64,000 nucleotides of DNA from Prunus persica (Eukaryota; Streptophyta; Magnoliopsida; Rosales; Rosaceae), in NCBI RefSeq assembly GCF_000346465.2, contig NC_034009.1, positions 32,033,251 through 32,097,250 of the forward strand, read 5' to 3'. Shown here in pieces: positions 26,191-38,300 of the stretch. The stretch's first letter is position 1, and every line of letters starts with the position of its first letter. The translations under genes and the position numbers were made by a program. A model generated the notes under the pieces. It was not told the DNA's origin. It made no database searches and worked only from the letters and a program-made list of their open reading frames with translations.

Positions 26191-29100
26191 GTTGTAACTG
26201 TGCAATACAAATGCTTGACACCTTTCAACATTGATGCCATGTTTCTTCATATGGTTGATCAGACGGTCAACATGATTATCTTAATATTATGTGTGTCCTA
26301 GCTAGCATACTTTAATCATACATGTCCTAAACCCTATGTCCACATCGTTTTTAAACAGACTATGTACTCAGGACTCATCTTAATATTGTTTCTTATTAAT
26401 ATTTAGGGTAATTAAGAACGTGTAAAATTATGTAAAATTTGTTAGGTTAGAGCTATTTTCTTTGTTAGAGAAATCTGAATAGCTAGCAAAAAGAAAGAAC
26501 AGTATTACATCTGGCTATAGCAGCAGTAAAAGTTTAGCTGGAAGAGGACACTTTATGAGGCGGATTCTTACAGAGATGTACGGACCTAGGTCAGTCTAGG
26601 GAATTTTCTTGATTATTAAGTGACGTTCCACACGGGTTAATGAAGTACTTGCAAGTTGCATGTGTCTATGTCTCTCACAACCGATTTCAATTAATTTATA
26701 CCATGAAAAGACTTTCTTCCGTAGAGGAAGGTGATCGATCCATCTCTGCAAATAATTGAATAATACTGAATAATATCTTCCCCCACTGTCTTAAAACGTG
26801 AAGAAATATACTTGAACTAGCAAAGCAGCCACTCAAAAGTGGAACTCTTGTGACTCTACTTTGTTGTGTTCTAAAAATTATATTCCACTCATTATTATTA
26901 TTATTTTTAATACATGCAATAGTATAAACTAGAAGAGGATGTGAGTTTCTCACACACACATAGATTACCACGGTGTCATGGGAGTTCGAACATGAGACCA
27001 CTGACTAATCTGTAAGTAAGTTAATGCCCTATTTTTACTGAATTGCAAATTAAAGCTCTTTTTCACTGATCTGGGATAGTCTAATGATATTATACTAGTT
27101 ATTTATTGAATATTGTTAAGGACAGATTTGGATATCCATAGCTTCTATAAAAAGCCCTTTTCCCCCCTTTCTTATAAAAGAGCAAACATACATAATTAAT
27201 GCATGTATAGCTAGCTAGCATCTGTTGTTGGGTTTCAAAATTTGACACACTTACGTACATGTGTTCGAATTGAAATTGGGGAATATGGGGGGAAAAGGTT
27301 AAAGCTGCAGAAATGCTTCAACGAACGCTTTTCTCTTAGTTTGGTCGCTTGCATTTTGATTTGAGAGTAGAATTGTTGGTACCTGCATGCAGAGGAAGCT
27401 TCATTCAGTTGCCTTACCCATCTACAAAAGGTGGCCGTCTTTTTTTTCTTTTTCTTCCTTGACAACATGTTTCTGGGGGAAATAGACAATCTTTGTTGGG
27501 TTGTGGAGCTATAGAGAGCCAAATTCTTTGGTTATTTCCTCTGTCAACTTCAGTGCACGACTTTGCTAGCTATAGTCGTGTAATATATAATATCAAACCT
27601 CTTTATTCCCTTTATGCAATAATGTACATGTTGAAAAATACACATGCATAGGACCGGAAGAATACATCCAACAACACAATATTATCTAAAAATTGATGAA
27701 GGAAAGAAAAAGGCAAACTTCCTCAGGAGGAGTGAGTCAGGGGAGGGGGTGCTGCTGCTGTCCTTAAGAGGCCCTTTTAGGATGCATAGCATAGCATCGC
27801 ACAGTAGGACCCACATCTCTTAGACATGGTGGGCCTGGGGCCACCATGAAATTGGAAGGAAGGGACATGATTTGCTTGGGTCAAAAAATGTGCCATTCTT
27901 GGTCAAGTTAGGAGGGATCGTCCCAGGTCATTTCTGGTCAAATTGATTCTTGTGTAACCACTAAATCCAGCTATATATATATATTTGTGGACTCCCCCAT
28001 CCATGAATAAATAAAAGACTAGCACTAGTGGCCGTTGATAATTTGTCACCACCTAATTATTATACACATAATAATAATAATAAAAATACATGTAGCTGAT
28101 GCCTTGTCTGGTATGGGCAATCATGGACATAGAACCATATATACGTTGTGGAGAGAGAATTTTACTTAACAATTATTCGTTGGTTGAACTGATTTTAAGG
28201 TTTGATCTTGTGATGTATTCGAATTTCCAGGATTTTGCTGCAGCCTGCAGGGCTTGGTTTGGCTGTGTCTTATATTAAAGTCATCACCCCAAATGGATCA
28301 AACCCCAGAAGAAGCAGTTGAATTGGTTAGTCATTGTATGAATATGCCTATTCCATTGTATAGATACACGTGGTTGGAAACTAGAATTATCAACTCCCTT
28401 GAGGTTTAGCTCCTCCTTTGGCTTTGCCTCCAGTTCACAGAATAAAAAACAAAAAAATTCCATTGAAAATTCGACAGTGAAGATCACTTACCCAATGGCT
28501 GCCTGACGGGTTCCAGGTTTTGTTCTAGTTCTACTCTGACTTTGGTATATCAATCTTATTTTATTTTCCGATAAAAAAAACAAACTGCGTGCGACATTTT
28601 CAAAATTTTCCACACGGTGTTTCCTCAGTGAATTTAAAATCAAATACTTTCCACACGGTTTGGCTTTCTTTATCAAACCGAAAGTCCCGTGAGACACATT
28701 CTCTACGTTAGCGTCTTGTCAAGTTTCAGATTACGTCTAATATATATATATATTTTTTTGTTCTTCTTAAAGAAATAATATGCGTCGGTAGCAACTTCAT
28801 TTAGGATATTATGTATTGCTGTATTCACATGATCATACAATTTGTTAGAACTTAGAAGGACAACAGTCCACAACAAATTCTGTATAATCAACAAAATGAC
28901 AACAACCCACATTCCAAATTATTAATATAAAATCCAGCTTTCAATATCATAAGCAGTGTATGATCTTATTTAATACATAGTCATGTTTAAAAAAGTATAG
29001 TTGCAATAAAATAAAGCTAAACCAGATTTTCCTTTGATTGTCATCATGACTCATAATGCATATTCTTCTTCACTCAAAATTAATATTCAATTATATATGT

Positions 29101-29327
29101 ATTAGAAAAATTAATATTCAATTTTCCATGTCAATTCTCTATGGGGTCCAAATTCTGCGTAATCTTCATATGGATGCACTCCACCACTCCAAACATCTCT
29201 TGATTAATTTTTATAACGGATAAAAATAATAATTGAAAATTTGTAAAACATGGGAGCCAATTGAAATTTCATGTTATTAACAGTATCTGCAAATTGCAAT
29301 GGTCACCTCATTAAATAAATTTTAGGG

Positions 29328-29620
29328 TACTCCAATCATGCTCCTTATCTACCTTTTAAAATAGGGAGGCTTCTAGCATCTCATAAATTTGAGGAGACAA
29401 AAAGGACTCTTAGTGGTTCTATATAATATAATGTTGCTTTGTTTAATGCATATTTTAAATTTTTAATTAATGTTAACTAATTTTTTATTATATATTTTTT
29501 ATAGCAATGAACCAATCATATTGAATTTAAAAATAATTATAGCATTTATGACTCTCTAAAATAAATTTTCTGTGTTTTTAGTTAAATTTAAACTTAAAAA
29601 TAAGGAACATGATTATAGCA
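29328..29620. mobile_element. AT-rich MITE-like dispersed repeat, copy 1
   Basis: The left end ACTCCAATCATGCTCCTTA is the approximate inverse of the right end TAAGGAACATGATTATAGC. The interior shares long similarity with 34508-34902, including CCAATCATATTGAATT and ATAGCATTTATGAC. It is non-coding. The family resembles plant MITEs with GAGCATC-type ends. I could not define a clear target duplication. Confidence 0.55.
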
Positions 29621-30810
29621 AAAATAGATAAATAGAGAGAGGGAACAAATTAATGAATCGTGGTGGGTCATGTCTATCTTTAAAGAAGGAATTTTTGCGG
29701 TTTGTGGGGATTGCCGGTGGCCTACGGCGGTAGAGTGACATGAAAGTGATGAAGTTGACGAACCCTGTAGGGCCAGTGTGCCACAAGGAAACAGGCCCAT
29801 CCACGGGCCCACAGAAAACCACAGCCCTTCTTCTTCTTCCTCCTCTTTCTTGTTATTGCTAGACAAATAGCTAGAGACTGCAAGTAGTAGCAGAGCAGTA
29901 CTGCTTTGGTTTGCAAGTCTTCTTCTTGGAAGGAGCTGTGGTGGGTCCCAGCCGTACCGTGAGGAATCGTTGCCGGCATATACATCATGTATATGGACAG
30001 CATATAAGACAGGCACCTCCCCTCCCCTCCCCTCCCCATGCCGATGCCCTCCTCCCTCCTCCCTCCTCCCTCCTTCATCCAATTCCAATCAATATTCCTT
30101 TCCTACTAGGTTATCACAACTCCTCATCCTAACATGTGTTACTGTTATTTAATAATAATAAATATGATAAAAAAGCTGCTTTAATTGTTTCCTAAATTAT
30201 ATTATAATACAAGTCCCTTTATCTTTCTTCTTAATTAACTTGGTAGTAAAGATAAACATTTACCGCAAGCAATTAATATAAAACGTTGAGAGATTGATCT
30301 GAATCTGATCATCAATGGACGGACCATATGTATCATGCATGGTAATTAAGTGAGATTAGGGTAATAGGGTGTGTGATAATATTATATATATATATGGGAT
30401 TTGACCTAATTATGAGTCTTTGAATCTTATATGTATGACCACAGTATCTGTAGGTAACGTAGTGTATAAAAAATCACAAGTTTATTTGTTGTGTATACAG
30501 AAACATATGCATGGCAAATCCAAATCCAAATTGGCAAAAGGCCTGAAAATTATAATAGCGAGGCGAGAAAGTGGGACGATCGAGATGGACAAGACAGAGG
30601 AACATGTGATTTGCCTGGTTGATGCATGTGAGTGATGGTGACAAGGGGGAGGACACGTGGTGAGGGGTCATGTGTGGGTCCTATTCCTTTGTGGCTTTCT
30701 TTTGGATGGAGCATAAAGTAGAGACATGCTGTGACTGCTACTAGTGGTACAACAATTTACAAAGGGGTGGAGGGAGGGAAAGGGGCCTGCACTGCACTGC
30801 ATGCCCTAGC

Positions 30811-30813
<3 letters not shown>

Positions 30814-30855
<42 letters not shown>
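30814..30855. repeat. (CT)n microsatellite
   Basis: About 21 CT units run straight into a short TA tract ending near 30867. Confidence 0.9.
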
Positions 30856-30868
<13 letters not shown>

Positions 30869-31110
30869 AATTAAAGGTCGGTAGCTTGGGTGCTTGCTTG
30901 TAAGTTGTAATGTAACATGCATGTTTAAACAGTATTAATACTGTAAAGGGCAAGATAACAAAAATCCAATTTATTCTTTGTAGGGCTGGAAGGAGTACAG
31001 CCAGCCAGGAGTGCTGTGGTGGTAAACTTCCTTGGAGCTAGAAAAGGGGAATTCACGGGCTACAACTACCACTTGCAAAAGGGAAGGGACCAAAGCAAAG
31101 ATTCACCTGC

Positions 31111-31112
<2 letters not shown>

Positions 31113-31148
<36 letters not shown>
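31113..31148. repeat. (AG)n microsatellite
   Basis: About 18 AG units are followed shortly by a GT-rich stretch. Confidence 0.9.
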
Positions 31149-31154
<6 letters not shown>

Positions 31155-31469
31155 CATTGTGTGTGTGTGTTTTTTTTATGGATGCAATGCAACAATTAGT
31201 ATCTCGTAAAGGAATTTTCATATCAAAATGACATACCAACTAACAACTTTTGCTGCCTTCCTCTTACTTTCCTTTCATTGTCCACACTCTCAAATCACTC
31301 ACTCTCAATTATACAAATATTATACATGTCTTTTAACTTTTAACATAATCCACTAAGAGTACTACTCTTCGTCTAGTCCTTAATTTACAACCAACCAACT
31401 TAATTTGTCACATTGCTTAATGTACTGTATGTTTTTCTTTATTTCTTTCATTCTACCCAATAATTTAAC

Positions 31470-31472
<3 letters not shown>

Positions 31473-31516
<44 letters not shown>
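31473..31516. repeat. (CT)n microsatellite
   Basis: About 22 CT units with no interruptions. Confidence 0.9.
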
Positions 31517-31519
<3 letters not shown>

Positions 31520-31801
31520 TAATTAACTTAACATAAGTCATTAATATCTATTTACTCTTTAGAGGAGGAGGTCATTTTAATTAAGTTAATTAGGGTGATA
31601 AGTGTGACATGCAGATGCAGTGGAGCGTTCATATGTCATGTCTGCCTGCCTGCCTGCTTGCTGTCATTCATTCATTCATGCAGCTGGTTCAACTCAATAA
31701 TCACGTTAAACTAAAGTCCCAAACCTTCTCAATTACAAATAAGATTAGAATAAATTGAGTTCGGACATATACAGTTGGATTGACTCAAGTTATAAATTTC
31801 A

Positions 31802-34345
31802 TGTAACATCCCGACCCAAAATATATTTATCCGTTAATTTAACTAATTTAATAAAATTTGAAATTCCAATTTTGCCATCGGGGGTAGGGGTATTATAGTC
31901 ATTTTTTAATCTGGAAGGATATGGGGGAAATGACTGGTACCATTATGTAGATCGTGCCGAGGTGAGTCAATAGACACGTAGTGGACTTGAATCAGAGTTG
32001 TAACGAAGTAGTTACGATCAAAACAAACGAGTTGCATAAGCGTAAATAATTCAAAAATGGTTAATAAAAACCTGAAAATCTCTCCTCCCCCCCCCCCCCC
32101 TCCCCCCCGGCGCGCAGAACCCCTTACCTCGATTTTTTTTAAAAGAACCAGTGGCTCTTTGAGCCACCACAGGCCACAGTTGGCCACGGGACCGGACCCA
32201 AATTGACCAGCTCCGCTCCCTCTTCCAACCCCACCCCTTCTTAGCACCGATCCGCCGCTCGTGTAGCCGAAAATTGCAGAAAAACGTCCGAATTTTTATC
32301 CAAAATTTTCGTAGCTCGTTCAAATGATTCCAGCAACCAAATCGTGAGAACCAGGTATGCTTTTCCATCATCTCAATGTGCTCTAGCTGCTGGTTGGGTT
32401 ATTTAGGATCAATTTTTGCGTTTTGGTTGTCATTTAAGCGATAGAAGTTTTGGCCGATTTTGGCCCTTGATTCCGGCCCCTCCAGCCACTTTTTGGGGTT
32501 GGTCCAAAACAAAAGTTGCTCCACCCAATGTCCTGATCATGTAGGTATAAGTCTTTACCGGCGGTTTAGAGATTTTCCGATTGCCGGAATCGCTTTGGAC
32601 ACCCACGTGCAGCCAGCGAGTGAGGCGGCTCGTGGGCATTGTTTTGGTGTCCCTCTTGTTTCTAAAATAATCCTCATGTCATCCCGAGCACGACGGTATA
32701 CTCGGATTTGAATTTGGTTATTATTTGACCGTCGATCGGATATCGCATATTAGACGTTATCCGGGTTCGACATGTTCAGACCGTTGGATCGACTCCAATT
32801 TAATATATGTTGATTTAGGCATCCCTAGGATTGTGTAGGATTTCACGGATCGTGAATCGGAGCCCCGGATGTTCCGATTCAATAACTTAAAGTTTGGGAT
32901 TAAACGATAACTGTTTGATCATGCGATTGCGAGTGATCCGACCTTTCAATACGACCAAACTTGCAGAGCATGTATTCTAAACCTTGTGGAACCCATAGGA
33001 ACTTCCGGTTAGGAAATCGGCGGTCCATGGCCCTGCGGGCCTGGTTAACCTTATTGGGAAAGTTTGACCGCCCAGTTGACCGAGCGTATTCCTAGGCTAT
33101 CCCATCATCCGAAACACGTAGTTGGACTTTAGGAAAGTCCTGTTCCTCGTGCACTTACTTGAAACCCGGAAAACTAGGATTTAATTTAAAGTTCACATTC
33201 GAAGCGTTTTATATTAATCTCATACTCGTATTCTGAAATAGGTAATTTGGCTACTCGCACACAGCAGGCGGGACCCTCTCAGGGTCAAGCAGCGTGGGAC
33301 TATTTGTGAGTGGACTTTGTTTTCAAATAATAAACATTGTTTTATGATGGAAAAACTATGCATATTGATTTAATGGTTTATTGAATATATTATATATTCA
33401 ATTGTGGAATTTAATATTATTGTAAAGTATTTGCATTATATTCGGATTTTGACATATTTGAGTATCTTTAGTTTATATATGTGAATTTTGAGAATTTCTA
33501 TATTATGATTGATTATGTGTAGGGTACGTGGGATGTTGGTTTGAGATTGTGAAAAGAGAGTGGATTATAGTTATGTCAGTTTGAAGTGCTATAAGTACTA
33601 CCCTATGTACCTCCCAGATTTGGAACTTTGGATTTGGAATGTTGAGATACTTGGATATGTTGGAACTTAGACACCCATGACGAGGTGTTCCGTAGACCCG
33701 TAGCGGGGTTAGTCTGCGCGCGTAGGACTTGTCACAGGCGTATGAGTATTGAGGATTCTACTATACGTGCTAATGAGTTTAGTTCCAGTTGGACAACTCG
33801 TTCCCTAGCTACATGGTCAATTGAGGATTCTTCCATGTGGACTAGTCAAACAATATATATATAACAATTCATTAATTATTATTTATCGGTGAGGATACTT
33901 CTTCGCTCGCCGTGCCAACGAGTATGCGTCTGGAAAGAATGGTTCGGGTATATTGAAAAGGTTTTGATTGGGTTGAGAAACAAAGTACCTTTATGGGATT
34001 TCGGATTTCGTTATGGTTTTGATTCAACTATTTATACATATATGGCTATTTTCGGTTTTGAATGCATATGGTTTCATCATATTTTTCTAAACGGTGGGGT
34101 TATACTATGTTGGTTTCAATTGTGAACTAAACTTGTTTTTGTCCACTCATACTTTTTCTATTTTGCACCCCCCAGACAGTAGCTATATTCGAATCGAGCA
34201 ACCGAGCCAAGATCTCTACTTCCGAACTCTGAGCTTTTGTAGGGCTCTTTTATTCATTTTACTTCCGTTGAACTTTGCTTTCTGCTTGTAATATGAACTT
34301 AGTGAGATTTGCTCTGTTATCGCCCTGTTAGGGTTTGATTGTGAG
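31802..34345 (+). mobile_element. LTR-retrotransposon-like block (solo or truncated LTR)
   Basis: The block starts TGTAACATCCCGACCC, a form common at the 5' ends of plant Gypsy-type LTRs. Its composition differs from the flanks: it is richer in CG dinucleotides and in segments such as GACCGTCGATCGGATA and TCACGGATCGTGAATCGG. A poly-C run sits at 32087-32108. I see no gag or pol reading frame, which fits a long solo LTR or a large non-autonomous element. The 3' terminus and target duplication are not clear, so the right boundary is approximate. Confidence 0.5.
32087..32108. repeat. Poly-C run in the LTR-like block
   Basis: A C run of about 14 bases, then T and seven more C, is unusual in this AT-rich window. 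Such a purine/pyrimidine run may mark a retroelement-internal feature. Confidence 0.85.
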
Positions 34346-34358
34346 GCCAGAGGCTTTT

Positions 34359-34448
34359 GTGAACCTTCATATTAGTCACAAGATATATCTAAATAGTAAC
34401 TTCACTTAAGTTTAATGAAATGATCGTGTGACTAATATAAAGGTTCAC
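34359..34448. repeat. 90-nt near-perfect hairpin
   Basis: A 22-nt arm at 34359-34380 (starting GTGAACCTT) pairs with 34427-34448 (ending AAGGTTCAC) with one mismatch, around a 46-nt loop. It could be a very small MITE, the ends of a deleted element, or a chance small-RNA-like hairpin. No known miRNA sequence is recognised in it. Confidence 0.7.
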
Positions 34449-34507
34449 ATGAATGATCTATATATGGCATCTTCACTATAGAATTTCGCTACCAGAAGGA
34501 TTACTAA

Positions 34508-34902
34508 GAGCATCCACAATGGGCTCCCTAAACCACCTCTTTAGACAAATTTAAAATTGAAAAAATACAACTCCAACCATGCTCCATATCCACCTCTTAA
34601 AATATGAAGACATTTAAGAGCTCCTAAATCTAAAGAGAGAGCAATGATTCCTAGTAACTCCCTATAATTTAATGATGATTTGTTTTATGCGTAGTTTAAA
34701 CTTTTAATTAATGCTAATACATTTTATTTTTTATTTTTTACGGAGATAGACCAATCATATTGAATTAAAAAATAAATATAGCATTTATGACACCCTAAAC
34801 TATGGAGTGTGATTAGAATTCAAATTTTAGAGAGAGCTTCTAAAATAATTTTTATGTATTTTTAGCTAAATTTTAACTAAAAATTAGGAAGTATGATTAT
34901 AG
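34508..34902. mobile_element. AT-rich MITE-like dispersed repeat, copy 2
   Basis: This second copy of the family at 29328-29620 has outer ends TAAGAGCATCCACAATG and an inverse-like CATTATAGATGCTTTA-type terminus (actual right end ATTATAGATGCTTTAA). It is longer than copy 1 by about 50 bases on the left. No open reading frame is present. Confidence 0.55.
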
Positions 34903-35344
34903 ATGCTTTAAATCCAAGATCAAATCCTTCCCTGATTCCTATAATCTATAACCCATTTAAGCTTCAGCCCCAGGCCCCAAGCCTGCGATAACCAAAAGTC
35001 AATTGCGCCGGGATGTTTGATCCAAAAACCGACCCCAATAACCCAAATTACATATTTGGACCAGATTAATAAACTCACATTGAACTCCGAGCGAAACTTG
35101 CTCAATTCAATCCCTCCAAATTCATCATCGTTGCCTAGTGACGATAACTTTTAATTGCTACAAGAATATTTGGGCCAATTTACACCCGTATAGCATACCA
35201 ACCTACAACTATGTATTGTTTTTTCTTCAAAATCCTAACTAATACAACAATGGACCTCTCCTATAAGGTGAATAAAAAATAAATTACAAAGATCTTCTGT
35301 TGCAGTATCTCTTTCAGCGGACTCTCTGTAAATGTTCTAAAATC

Positions 35345-38300
35345 TTAACCAAGCAAAAGTTTCGATAATATCTCTCCCATGGTCTTCTCGGATGTTTCGC
35401 CTTCATTATCCATCTCCAAGCCAGATTCCAGGACTGCAGCATCTAGCACTAACTTTCTTTTTGCAATCTCGTAAACGTTTTCATCAACTGTACCCTTGGT
35501 GACTAGCCTGTTAAAGCACATAAGCAGGTTAGAGATCTACCATTCACAATTCAAGTCTACAACACAGACAAATACCGCAGAATGAAGGGAAAGAGAGATG
35601 GCTTTTGGGGGGGCGGTGGGGCGGTGGGGGGTGATGCTTTTCTGACAGGTAATAGGTGAGGAGTGAGACATTGGGACATTGAAGGAGGAGCAACCTGTAT
35701 ATAGTAACAGGCTTCACTTGGCCAATGCGATGACAGCGATCTTCAGCCTGTCGATCAATTTGTGGGTTGAAATCCATATCATGAATGACTACAGTATCAG
35801 CTCCAGTCAAGTTCAATCCTTGGCCTCCAGCTCTTGTAGACAGCAAGCATGCAAATATAGAAGTGTCGCTATTGAATGTATCAACTATCGTCTGTCTTTC
35901 AGTCACCTGAGTACTGTCATTTGGAAGATACAGACAAGAAACACAACTTATAGTACAAATAGCAATTCAAATTAACCACAATCAACAGCTATATATTCAA
36001 CTGAACCTGAGCAAGTCAAATAATATAATAAATATTGATACAAACGATCTGTAACTGTGACATAAGTATGCCAGTACCTTCCATCAAGTCGTCTGTATGT
36101 AACCCCTATCACATCCAATGTCCACTCCAAAATATCAAGCATTGACGTCCACTGGCTAAAAATAAGAACTCGATGCCCAGCTTGCTTCAGTGAAGGAAGA
36201 AGTTCAGCCAATGCCTAATATCATTGACAAGAAAACCCTTCTCAATTTTGAGCAGAAAGTATCACCGAACAATCCTATCCAAATTTGTTAGAAAACTTAT
36301 TGAAGTAACATTATACCTGAGACTTTGCTGCAAGCATAACATATTTGTCTGGAAGAAATCCTTTCTTATCAGTGACACCATGATACAGTAAAAGCTGCAG
36401 AGAAAGAGAGAACATACATTGCATCAAGATAGAATATGCAATCTGCTACAACTAATAATTACTGGGAAATTCACTGAGGAGGAAAATATCATATTCCTAT
36501 GCAGCATGAATACTGCTTGTTTTGAATGGCAGTACAAAAAAGAGGAGTCCCTGTGCAGACTCGTGAACACCTGAACCATTTCAATATCTGTACATATATT
36601 TACAAATATACACATACTTATAATGTACAAAATAGATAATCCAATCATTCCAATGGATTAATAGTATAATATAATGCTCGAAATACAAATTCATTTTTAA
36701 GAAGTTGAAAAAATACCCGATGGATAGAGAAGTCACTATAACTGTTAAGTTCCCCAATTACTTTGTCTAAAGTACACTCAAAGCCAAATGCACCCATTGG
36801 ATGTAACTTTCTGGCAAAACGAACAACATCCTCATCACTGTAAATACGCCTTACTAGTAAAGGATGATTTGCAATCTAGACAGCAGGGAAAGGAAAAAAA
36901 AAACAACAATAAGCACAAGACATATGTAATCAGAACAAAAGAACTGGGATACAAAAAACATGATAAATTGAGACAGCAGCACCTTACGAAACTGAACAAA
37001 ATAGTTGGAGATCTGCCGCCGGGGAAGAACTCCAAGGATACTGTTCGAGTTAACCTCTGAGGTTTTTGCAATACGAGCTTGTGAAGCTGCACGATACTCC
37101 TCAATGGCTTCTTTATAGGCATCTGCTTGTTCCTTTTCCATGACAACATACTCAACCTGCAGTGCATTTCTCAGCTTCTTTCTAAAGTACAAAAGAAATA
37201 ACCAACAGATAGACTTATATTTTCTATAAGTAAGAGTAATGAAAAACTCCACAATATGAAAAAATAAGAACCTACGCATAAACTAATAACATACCCGCTG
37301 TATTTTTGGAACAAGTTGTTGCATAACATCAGATTTTAGGCGTCTCAAAATAAATGGTCCCAATATGGATTTCATACGGCCAATCAAATCTCTATCTTCA
37401 GCACTTAATAGCTTTTTTAAGTCAACATCCTCGGTAGTGAAAAGATCTGGCATCATAAACTCCAGCATAGACCAGAGCTCCTGCAAAAACCCACAAGTCA
37501 TTAACAAAGAAATTTCTAAGAACTAAAATGCAAGTTCCAATATAAAATCAATAGTAAACACTATTGACTGATGCAATTCCACATCTTCTAAACTCAATTT
37601 TTTAAAAAAAAATTTGATATATCATGTTTACAAAATGAAAGAGGAAATAAGTAAGTAACATTCTTGATAAGGTATCCCCAACCCAAGGGATAATTTAACC
37701 TCACCTTAGCAAATGTACAAACGCACATCCTCAGACCTAATCCTAAAATTCAGATAATTCAATCACACTATATCATGACCATCCAAAACACTTTATTATA
37801 TCCTTGTCTTCCCTCGAAAGGAATCAGATTCATCATTTTCATCATATTCTAATCTTCCCTTGGTAAGATTGCAATGCAAAAAGGCCAGTTTTCTGTTCAT
37901 TGAACAACGTGGCTATTTAAGTAATAATCCAGAAGATTATAAAGGGTATAAAGTAATACATGTAAATCATTTTGTAGAGGTGTCCCTGTCAGCATTAGAC
38001 GCTGGTTTGCACTTCGTGCAACAGACATTAGGTTTTTCCACCTGTAGCTATTTTTATCCTTCAAAGCATGAGCTTCGTCCATAAGCACACAACTCCATTG
38101 CCAACGTTTCAGAATTTTACGATCATCTTTTTGCTGTCCACTGGAAGACCATAAATTAAAGGAATTAAAATACCATAAAATCAAAATCACTTTCCACTAT
38201 CCATATGTAACACCGAAACAAACCTGTGTCTTTCAAATAGTGAATAGCACACGAGAATAACATTAAAAGGAGGCGGCAATCCAGCTTTGGCCAAAGAGCT

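Larger units (their letters stand above)
25251..35344. other. Intergenic region between second IDD gene and CHR19
   Basis: I see no host gene in this 10-kb spacer. It contains the IDD promoter side (25251-26200) with three AG/CT tracts and conserved blocks, AT-rich unique DNA, a MITE-like repeat (29328-29620), three more AG/CT tracts (30814-30855, 31113-31148, 31473-31516), an LTR-like block (31802-34345), a 90-nt hairpin (34359-34448) and a second copy of the MITE (34508-34902). Open frames at 29.6-30.1 kb and 32 kb are low complexity or lie within repeats. Confidence 0.65.

Noticed and set aside
27820..27850. Small palindrome CATGGTGG...CCACCATG as a regulatory hairpin
   Set aside because: The arms are only about ten bases long and there is no repeated copy or gene context.
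29594..30088. A 164-codon minus-strand frame starting MELDEGGRREEGGG
   Set aside because: Its N-terminal half translates a simple CT/GGA-rich repeat (TCCCTCC units). The rest has no family resemblance, and overlapping frames on both strands are equally open.
31906..32371. Overlapping minus-strand frames near the poly-C run
   Set aside because: They fall inside the LTR-like block, and the Gly run comes only from the poly-C tract.
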